Assembly: GCA_001898095.1 (NCBI GenBank)
Contig: MKSH01000148.1
Location: 5,633-11,042 of the forward strand
DNA: 5,410 nt
DNA from: Solirubrobacterales bacterium 70-9
GTDB lineage: Bacteria; Actinomycetota; Thermoleophilia; Solirubrobacterales; 70-9
Reading direction: 5' to 3'
Positions within the stretch are counted from its first letter, which is position 1. Each line of letters starts with the position of its first letter. The notes under the pieces are model-generated. The model worked only from the letters and a program-made list of their open reading frames with translations. It had not been told where the DNA came from and ran no database searches. Position numbers and translations under genes: made by a program. Shown here one piece after another: positions 1 through 4,389 of this stretch.

Positions 1-71
1 GCACCGACGTCGAGGGCAGCTACCACGTGCGCTGGCCCCAGGACGGCGCCGAGGTCCGCACCGATGCGTAG
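1..71 (+). CDS. 3' end of an unidentified gene (partial)
   Basis: Only the last 22 codons and the stop codon (TAG at 69-71) are inside the window. They are read in the frame that starts at base 3, and bases 1-2 belong to an incomplete codon. The visible C-terminus contains SYHVRWPQDG and ends in EVRTDA, a polar, charged tail without a membrane segment. I do not recognise the family. Codon use is GC-rich at third positions, like that of the neighbours, which supports real coding. The stop lies inside the next gene: the cupin start ATG at 64-66 precedes it, giving an 8-base overlap. This suggests co-transcription and coupled translation with the two cupin genes that follow. Confidence 0.55.
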   Translation, partial: TDVEGSYHVRWPQDGAEVRTDA

Positions 72-522
72 TCGCGTCGCCCCCGGTACGGCCGAAGCGG
101 AATTCGCCTCCGTCGCGGTCACGGTCGAGTCGGCGGGCGAGGGCGCCGAGACCTTCGATTCCTTGACCCGCCGCGTCGGGGCGCGCAGCCTCGGCGTCAG
201 TCGGCTCGAGCTGCAGCCCCGGCAGCGGATGCGGGTCCACCTGCACGAACGCCAAGAGGAGTTGTACTTCGTCCTCTCCGGCGCCTTGACGCTGATCGTC
301 GATGCTGTCGAGCACGAGATTCCGGCCGGGTCGCTGGCTCGCGTCGGCCCGGCGACCCGCCGTCAGCTGGCGAATCGTGGCGAGGCGCCGGTCGTCATCC
401 TCGCCCTCGGCGCCGCCGGCGAGCACGTCGCGCGCGACGCCGTCGCCTGGGGCTCCTGGGACGAGGATGGCCCGGGCCGCCCACCGCGCGAGGTTCCCTA
501 TCCACCCGATTTCGAGAAGTAG
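64..522 (+). CDS. Small single-domain cupin protein (152 aa)
   Basis: This is a cytoplasmic protein with one cupin beta-barrel and no signal peptide or membrane segment. Cupin motif 1 is clear: H59-x-H61, then E65/E66 and G73 (VHLHERQEELYFVLSG). Motif 2 is recognisable as IPAG at 86-89 followed by PATRRQLAN at 96-104. In a standard motif 2 (PG-x-x-H-x3-N) the fourth metal ligand is His; here that position is Arg (R100). A metal site, if present, would then have only H59, H61 and a Glu. A C-terminal tail of about 30 residues, rich in Pro, Asp and Trp, follows the barrel. The ATG at 64 has a GAGGT ribosome binding site at 51-55, eight bases upstream. It overlaps the preceding gene by 8 bases and lies 20 bases ahead of a second cupin, so the three look like an operon. 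Function is unknown: cupins of this size may be isomerases, dioxygenases or binding proteins, and the degenerate site makes catalysis less certain. Confidence 0.85.
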   Translation: MRSRVAPGTAEAEFASVAVTVESAGEGAETFDSLTRRVGARSLGVSRLELQPRQRMRVHLHERQEELYFVLSGALTLIVDAVEHEIPAGSLARVGPATRRQLANRGEAPVVILALGAAGEHVARDAVAWGSWDEDGPGRPPREVPYPPDFEK

Positions 523-542
523 GGAGTGGGTAACGAGGAGCC

Positions 543-956
543 ATGCCCGGTTTCGCCATAGTCCGCGCCGACGATGTCGACGATCCGTATGCGGGCACCG
601 ACGTCCCCGGCGAGTTCCGCCGCCTCACCGACGCGCTCGGCACCGAGCAGCTCGCCGTGACCCTGATCAGAGTGCCGCCCCACTCCGACTTCGAACAGGG
701 GACCGGGCACACCCACTCGGAGGTCGAGGAGCTCTACATCGTCGCCAAGGGGACGATCACCTTCCGCTGCGGCGAGGACGTGTCGAAGGTGGCCGCGCCG
801 GCGGTGGTCAGGGTGTCGCCGGGCACCGTCCGCTCGCACCGCAACGAGGGGGACGAGCCGGTCGAGATCTGGGCCGTCTCGGTGAAGGGCCACCACGATG
901 CGACGAAGGTCGACGACTTCTGGGAGGCGTCCCCGGACGCGAGGCAGACCCGCTGA
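543..956 (+). CDS. Second small cupin protein (137 aa)
   Basis: Single cupin domain, cytoplasmic. Motif 1 is H56-x-H58, E62/E63 and G70 (HTHSEVEELYIVAKG). Motif 2 is SPGTVRSHRN at 92-101. As in the upstream cupin, the usual metal-binding His position is Arg (R97); another His, H99, lies two residues further on and might substitute. The start is well fixed: an in-frame TAA at 531-533 lies just upstream, and the ATG at 543 is the first start codon after it. A GAGGAG at 535-540 is the best ribosome binding site, but it is only 2 bases from the ATG, which is unusually close. The gene follows the first cupin by 20 bases and is probably co-transcribed with it. The two proteins align poorly outside the motifs, so they are distant relatives and not a recent duplication. 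Substrate unknown. Confidence 0.86.
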   Translation: MPGFAIVRADDVDDPYAGTDVPGEFRRLTDALGTEQLAVTLIRVPPHSDFEQGTGHTHSEVEELYIVAKGTITFRCGEDVSKVAAPAVVRVSPGTVRSHRNEGDEPVEIWAVSVKGHHDATKVDDFWEASPDARQTR

Positions 957-961
957 CCGGG

Positions 962-1010
962 AGTGCGTTCGCACTTAGCCGTACAGAGCACGGCAAACTG
1001 CGAACGCGCT
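962..1010. terminator. Long near-perfect palindrome between convergent genes (probable bidirectional terminator or palindromic repeat)
   Basis: The two arms pair around a centre at base 986. Bases 962-973 (AGTGCGTTCGCA) pair with 999-1010 (TGCGAACGCGCT), with one G-T wobble. A C-C mismatch, two T-A pairs and an A-A mismatch follow. Then 978-982 (GCCGT) pairs with 990-994 (ACGGC) around a 7-base loop. It starts 6 bases after the stop of the second cupin, and its far end overlaps the stop codon of the oxidoreductase on the other strand (1009-1011). Such a position suits termination from both sides. There is no T-run on either side, so it is not a classical intrinsic terminator. It could instead be a dispersed palindromic repeat. 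Confidence 0.6.
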
Positions 1011-1929
1011 AGGGGACGAGGACGATCTTGCCGAGGGTGTGGCGGTCTTCGAGCTGCTGGAAGGCCTCGCGGACTTCGTCCAGCGGGTAGGTCGCGGCGA
1101 TCGGGATCTCGATCTTGCCGAGGGCTACGAGTTCGGCCATCTCGCCGAGGACCTCCGGCGAGGTCGCGTCGGCGGAGCCTTCCGATTTCGCCCCGACCTC
1201 CTGCGCCTTCTCGTAGGCGATGATCGTCTCGATCTTCGCCGGCGGCACGTCGAGCTGCACCGCCAGTTCGACGTACTCGGGGCCGAAGAGGTCGATGAAG
1301 GCGTCGATCCCGTCGGGGGTCGCCTCGAGGATCCGCCCCATCACGCCCTCGCCGTAGGTGACCGGGGTGACGCCCTTGGCGCGCAGCCAGTCGTGGTGGT
1401 CCTCGGAGGCGAGCCCGACCACGTTCGCCCCGCGCACCTTCAAGAGCTGGACGACGACCGTGCCGACCCCGCCCGCGGCGGCGGAGACGACGACCGTGTC
1501 GCCAGCGGAGATGTCCACAGCGCGCACCGCGGCGAAGGCGGTGACGCCGACCACGTGGAGCGCCCCGGCCGCCTCCCAGGAGAGGTCGGCGGGTTTGGCG
1601 ATCAGCTGTTCGGCCGGGACGACGACTTCCTCGGCCTGGCTCGAGCGGTCCCAGCTCCAGCCGAGCACCTCGTCGCCGGGAGCAAACCCCTCGACGTCGA
1701 TGCCGACCTCCGCCACCACGCCGGCGAGGTCGCTGCCCTGGCCGGAGGGGAAGGTCGCCGGCCACCTGTCGTGCAGGAGGCCTTTGCGGATCGAGGCCTC
1801 GCCCGGGTTGATCCCGGCCGCCCTGACCTCGACCCGGACGTCTTCCTTGCCGAGCTCCGGCAGTTCGATCTCCCTCACCGTGAGGACATCGAGGCCGCCG
1901 TACTCGTCGAACTGGACCGCGCGTGGCAC
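1009..1929 (-). CDS. NAD(P)H-dependent MDR-family oxidoreductase, quinone-oxidoreductase-like (306 aa)
   Basis: This is a full-length member of the zinc-independent medium-chain dehydrogenase/reductase group (COG0604, Qor-like), a cytoplasmic enzyme that reduces quinones or alpha,beta-unsaturated carbonyls with NAD(P)H. The N-terminal GroES-like domain (about 1-120) contains AAGINPGEASIRKG (37-50), GSDLAGVVAEVG (65-76) and FAPGDEV (82-88). The nucleotide-binding Rossmann domain follows, with the glycine-rich turn AAAGGVG at 150-156. The C-terminus has the usual LGKIVLVP ending. The cysteine and histidine ligands of zinc-dependent alcohol dehydrogenases are absent. The start is GTG at 1929-1927, chosen because MPRAVQFDEYGG is the typical family beginning; no good ribosome binding site precedes it. 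The start lies 10 bases after the end of a broken gene on the same strand, with no obvious promoter between, so it may depend on transcription from further upstream. It converges with the cupin operon at a shared palindrome. The exact substrate is not predictable. Confidence 0.92.
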   Translation of the reverse strand: MPRAVQFDEYGGLDVLTVREIELPELGKEDVRVEVRAAGINPGEASIRKGLLHDRWPATFPSGQGSDLAGVVAEVGIDVEGFAPGDEVLGWSWDRSSQAEEVVVPAEQLIAKPADLSWEAAGALHVVGVTAFAAVRAVDISAGDTVVVSAAAGGVGTVVVQLLKVRGANVVGLASEDHHDWLRAKGVTPVTYGEGVMGRILEATPDGIDAFIDLFGPEYVELAVQLDVPPAKIETIIAYEKAQEVGAKSEGSADATSPEVLGEMAELVALGKIEIPIAATYPLDEVREAFQQLEDRHTLGKIVLVP

Positions 1930-1939
1930 GAGCCGAACT

Positions 1940-2295
1940 TTACCCGTCGGCGCTCAGCTTGAACCCGAGGCGGGCGAGGACGGCGGCCTCGTCGCGCAGT
2001 CGCCGGTCGGAGCGGCCTTCGACCGAGTACGTGACCGTCAGCCAGCGGTTGCCGCGCACGGCGAGCAGCGAGTTCAGCGCCGGGATCCATTGGGCTTCGG
2101 CGTCGCCCGGCGCGCCAGGTGGACCCGGGTCTGCCGTTCGGCGGTCTCCCCGGGCAGTTTGCAGTCGACGGCCGAGGGCGCCTTGGTCGCCGCTTCGGTG
2201 GCCGGGTTTTCGCCTTTGGTCCCGCGCGACTGGATCGGCGACTGGACGGCCCGTTCGCCCGGGGCGGCGGTCGAACCGCCCGCGGTCGTCCCCCC
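1940..2295 (-). pseudogene. Remnant of an unidentified, possibly exported protein gene (no start, one frameshift)
   Basis: No intact gene fits this 366-base gap between the aminotransferase and the oxidoreductase, but the minus strand carries protein-like sequence in two frames. From 2295 to about 2105, directly after and in frame with the aminotransferase stop, it reads a Gly/Thr/Ala/Ser/Pro-rich stretch and then AVDCKLPGETAERQTRVHLA. From about 2104 to the TAA at 1942-1940 a different frame reads DAEAQWIPALNSLLAVRGN, then WLTVTYSVEG and LARLGFKLSADG. Adding one base near 2104 joins them smoothly (LARRA-DAEAQWIPAL). The first segment has no ATG, GTG or TTG, so the 5' end also appears to be lost. 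The low-complexity N-terminal part followed by a compact domain resembles the linker and mature part of a bacterial lipoprotein, which is inference. I do not recognise the family. A sequencing error at the frameshift is an alternative, but would not explain the missing start. Confidence 0.5.
2266..2280 (-). terminator. Short GC hairpin downstream of the aminotransferase (weak terminator candidate)
   Basis: GGCGGT at 2266-2271 pairs perfectly with ACCGCC at 2275-2280 around a 3-base loop, 15 bases past the aminotransferase stop. There is no following T-run, and such hairpins arise easily by chance in GC-rich DNA, so this is only a possible end point or pause site. Confidence 0.22.
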
Positions 2296-3642
2296 TCAGC
2301 CGGTCAACTCAGCCGCGAATTCGCGCAGCACCGCCGTGTGGGCGTCGACGTCGGACTCCCGCGTCGCCGGGGACATCAGCGCCATCATGTGGAACGGGGT
2401 CATCAGCACCCCGCGGTTCAGCATGTAGAGGTGCAGGAGCGCGTCGAGCGGGGTGTCGAACGCCGCGTACGCCTCGCCGCCGTTGCGCGGCGGGGTCGGG
2501 CTGAACATGTACTCCACCCGGCAGCCGAGACGGGTCGCCTGCCAGGGCAGCTCGAAGTCGGCGATCACCTCGTCGCAGCCCGCGGCGAACCGTTCGCCGA
2601 GCCCGATCATCCGCGCGAACGCCTCCTCGGTCAGGACCTCGCCGAGCGTCGCCCGCACCGCCGCCAGCGAGAGCGCGTTGCCGGCCAGCGTGCCGCCCAC
2701 CCCGCCGACGTCGGCGGCCTCCCAGACCGTCTTCTCCAGCACCTGCGCGGCGACCTCGTCGGTCATCCCGTAGGCGCCGACCGGGATCCCCCCGGCAATC
2801 GCCTTGCCGATCGTCACCAGGTCCGGTTCCAGGCCCTCGGCGCGGGTGTACCCGCCCGGCCCGCAGCACAGGGTGTGGGTCTCGTCGATGATCAGGAGCG
2901 TCCCCGCCTCGCGGGTCAGCCGCCGCAGCGTCTCGTGGAAGCCCGGCTCGGCGAGCACGATGCCGATGTTGGTCAGCGCCGGCTCGGCCAGCACGCAGGC
3001 GACGTCGCCGTGGGCGAGCTCGCGCTCCAGCGCCGCGGCGTCGTTCCACTCGATCACCCGGGTCGTCTCGGCGATCGGCACCGGCGGCCCGACGTTGCCG
3101 ATCCGCGGCGCCGGGTTCCCCGCGGCGTCCAGCGTCGCCACCGTCTCGTCGACCGAGCCGTGGTAGCAGTGGTTGAAGACGAGGATCTTCGGCCGCCCGG
3201 TGATCTCCCGGCAGAGCCGCAAGGCGAAGCGGTTGGCGTCGGAGGCGGTGAGGCTGAACTGCCAGTTGCGCAGGCCGAAGCGGCGCGACATCTCGGCGCC
3301 GACCGGCCCCGCGTCCTCGCTCGGCAGCATCGTCGTGATCCCACGCTCCAGCCGCGCCGCTGCGGCGGCCACGGTGGGAGCGGGGGAGTGGCCCGCCATC
3401 GCGCCGGTGTCGCCGAGGCAGAAGTCGACGTAGGCATTGCCGTCGACGTCGGTCAGCGAGGCCCCGGCGGCGCGCTCGAAGACGACCGGGAAGGCACCCG
3501 GCCAGCGCGTCATCCAGTTCATCGGCACGCCGGCGAGCAGGGCCCCGTCGGCGGCGTCCCGGAGCTCCCCCGATCGCGCATGGGAAGCGGCGAAGCGGTC
3601 GAGTTCACGGTCGGTCAGTTCGGTCACGCGTGCGGTCGTCAT
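2296..3642 (-). CDS. Class III PLP-dependent aminotransferase, glutamate-1-semialdehyde aminomutase-like (448 aa)
   Basis: This is a fold-type I, class III aminotransferase of the HemL-like branch, cytoplasmic and of full family length. The Schiff-base lysine is K280 in TIGKAIAGGIPVGAYG. D253 in LLIIDETHTL should contact the PLP ring nitrogen. Y160-H161-G162 in CYHGS is the ring-stacking region, and GGTLAGNALS (316-325) is the usual phosphate and dimer loop. The normal SGTEAN phosphate-binding motif is replaced by TASDAN (132-137), a conservative but atypical variant. It is probably not the tetrapyrrole-pathway HemL, because of this variant, the divergent N-terminus and the lack of any heme-gene neighbour. 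Related enzymes act on beta-amino acids or amino-acid-like ketones; the substrate here is unknown. The ATG at 3642-3640 faces the GntR regulator start across 36 bases and lacks a strong ribosome binding site. Control by that regulator is the simplest reading. The stop is followed directly by the pseudogene remnant. Confidence 0.93.
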   Translation of the reverse strand: MTTARVTELTDRELDRFAASHARSGELRDAADGALLAGVPMNWMTRWPGAFPVVFERAAGASLTDVDGNAYVDFCLGDTGAMAGHSPAPTVAAAAARLERGITTMLPSEDAGPVGAEMSRRFGLRNWQFSLTASDANRFALRLCREITGRPKILVFNHCYHGSVDETVATLDAAGNPAPRIGNVGPPVPIAETTRVIEWNDAAALERELAHGDVACVLAEPALTNIGIVLAEPGFHETLRRLTREAGTLLIIDETHTLCCGPGGYTRAEGLEPDLVTIGKAIAGGIPVGAYGMTDEVAAQVLEKTVWEAADVGGVGGTLAGNALSLAAVRATLGEVLTEEAFARMIGLGERFAAGCDEVIADFELPWQATRLGCRVEYMFSPTPPRNGGEAYAAFDTPLDALLHLYMLNRGVLMTPFHMMALMSPATRESDVDAHTAVLREFAAELTG

Positions 3643-3678
3643 GTGCCCATCTTGTCAAATTGTGGAATAATCCAACAC
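3643..3678. promoter_or_regulatory. Divergent promoter/operator region between aminotransferase and GntR regulator
   Basis: These 36 bases separate two divergent start codons and are strikingly AT-rich compared with everything around them. They contain a palindrome, TGGAATAATCCA (3663-3674), in which TGGA and TCCA mirror each other around a central TA, within the wider TTGTGGAATAATCCAACA (3660-3677). Two TTGTnnAA units also repeat directly at 3652-3659 and 3660-3667. Dyad sites of this size next to their own gene are typical of GntR/FadR regulators, so autoregulation plus control of the aminotransferase is inferred. In such a short gap a bound regulator could block both promoters. Confidence 0.6.
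3666..3671 (+). promoter_or_regulatory. Candidate -10 element for the GntR-enolase operon (leaderless start)
   Basis: AATAAT matches the TATAAT consensus at five of six positions and lies 7 bases before the ATG at 3679. Transcription would then begin at or next to the A of the start codon, giving a leaderless mRNA. This agrees with the absence of a purine-rich ribosome binding site at a normal distance. No good -35 hexamer is seen at 16-18 bases upstream. It overlaps the palindromic operator candidate. Confidence 0.4.
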
Positions 3679-4389
3679 ATGCCAAAAACCATTGAGATCC
3701 CCAGTCCCCCTGAGCTCGGCATCGCGACGGTATCCACCGTCGAGGCAGCGGCCAAAGCGATTCGTGAGCTGATCCTCGACGGTGACCTTGCCCCCGGCAC
3801 CCGCCTGCGCGAGAACGAGTTCGCCGAGCGGCTCGGCGTCGCCCGCCACTCCTTCCGCGCCGCGACCCAGATCCTGATCACCGAAGGCCTGCTGCGCCGC
3901 GAGCCCAACCGCGGCGTCTCGGTCCCGGTCTTCTCCGAGGAGGACGTCAGGGACATCTTCAAGCTGCGCGCCGCGCTCGAGATCGAGGCGGTCCGCCTGG
4001 TGATCGCCGAGGGCCTCGTCCCGGCCGAGGCGAGCGCCGCGGTCACCGAGCTCTCCGGCCTCGCCGACGACGCCCCCTGGAGCGACGTGGTCGACCCCGA
4101 CCTGCGCTTCCACCGGGCGATCATCGACTCCGCCGGCTCGCGGCGCCTGCTGCGCGCCTACTACGGGCTGCAGGCCGAGATCGTGCTCTGCATGGTCCAG
4201 CTGCAGCCCGCCTACGACCGCCCGGCGCAGGTAGCGGCCGAGCACGAGGAGCTGCTGGGCGCGATCGAGGCCCGCGACGCGGAGCGCGCCGAACGGCTCT
4301 GGCGCGTCCACCTCGACGAGGCCGCCGCCAACCAGATCAAGGCGCTTTCGACCGCCTACACGAACAACGAGGAGGACAACCAACGATGA
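3679..4389 (+). CDS. GntR-family transcriptional regulator, FadR subfamily with FCD domain (236 aa)
   Basis: The N-terminal winged helix-turn-helix spans about 19-85. It shows AAKAIRELILDGDLAPG (24-40), RLRENEFAERLGVARHSFR (42-60, recognition region), and ILITEGLLRREPNRGVSV with the wing. The C-terminal helical FCD domain (about 90-222) has the expected ligand or metal residues: D141 and H145 in DLRFH, H189 in AEHEELL, and H211 in RVHLDEA. Such regulators usually bind a carboxylate metabolite through a divalent metal and release DNA when it is present. The open frame continues far upstream of 3679, but only as antisense of the aminotransferase. The ATG at 3679 is chosen because family similarity starts soon after it and it abuts the AT-rich control region. 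It overlaps the enolase-like gene by 4 bases (ATGA), so both are one operon, and it is divergent from the aminotransferase. The inducer is likely a substrate or intermediate of this cluster (inference). Confidence 0.93.
   Translation: MPKTIEIPSPPELGIATVSTVEAAAKAIRELILDGDLAPGTRLRENEFAERLGVARHSFRAATQILITEGLLRREPNRGVSVPVFSEEDVRDIFKLRAALEIEAVRLVIAEGLVPAEASAAVTELSGLADDAPWSDVVDPDLRFHRAIIDSAGSRRLLRAYYGLQAEIVLCMVQLQPAYDRPAQVAAEHEELLGAIEARDAERAERLWRVHLDEAAANQIKALSTAYTNNEEDNQR
4370..4375 (+). promoter_or_regulatory. Ribosome binding site of the enolase-like gene
   Basis: AGGAGG lies inside the last codons of the GntR gene, 10 bases before the ATG at 4386. It is the strongest Shine-Dalgarno sequence in the window and fixes the enolase start at the ATGA overlap. 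Confidence 0.8.

Noticed and set aside
734..1765. Minus-strand open frame of about 340 codons
   Set aside because: It spans the oxidoreductase out of frame and crosses the palindrome and the second cupin; it is Arg/Gly-rich and a shadow.
1039..1962. Plus-strand open frame of about 300 codons
   Set aside because: It is antisense to the oxidoreductase and rich in Asp, Arg and His repeats typical of GC-rich shadow frames; no family is recognisable.
1875..2090. Minus-strand open frame starting MDPGAELAARR
   Set aside because: It overlaps the oxidoreductase start and has Arg-rich shadow composition. The neighbouring frame, with LTVTYSVEG, looks far more like protein.
2095..2115. Programmed ribosomal frameshift joining the two frames of the remnant
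   Set aside because: No slippery heptamer or downstream pseudoknot is apparent, and the upstream frame has no start codon, so decay or sequencing error is simpler.
3653..3658. Perfect TTGACA (-35 box) on the minus strand ahead of the aminotransferase
   Set aside because: It lies only about 10 bases before the start codon, and no -10 sequence follows at the right spacing. It is more likely part of a repeat or operator.
2119..3678. Long plus-strand open frame running into the GntR gene
   Set aside because: Its translation is Arg/Gly/Pro-rich without any domain, and it lies exactly antisense to the well-supported aminotransferase. Regulator similarity begins only near 3679.
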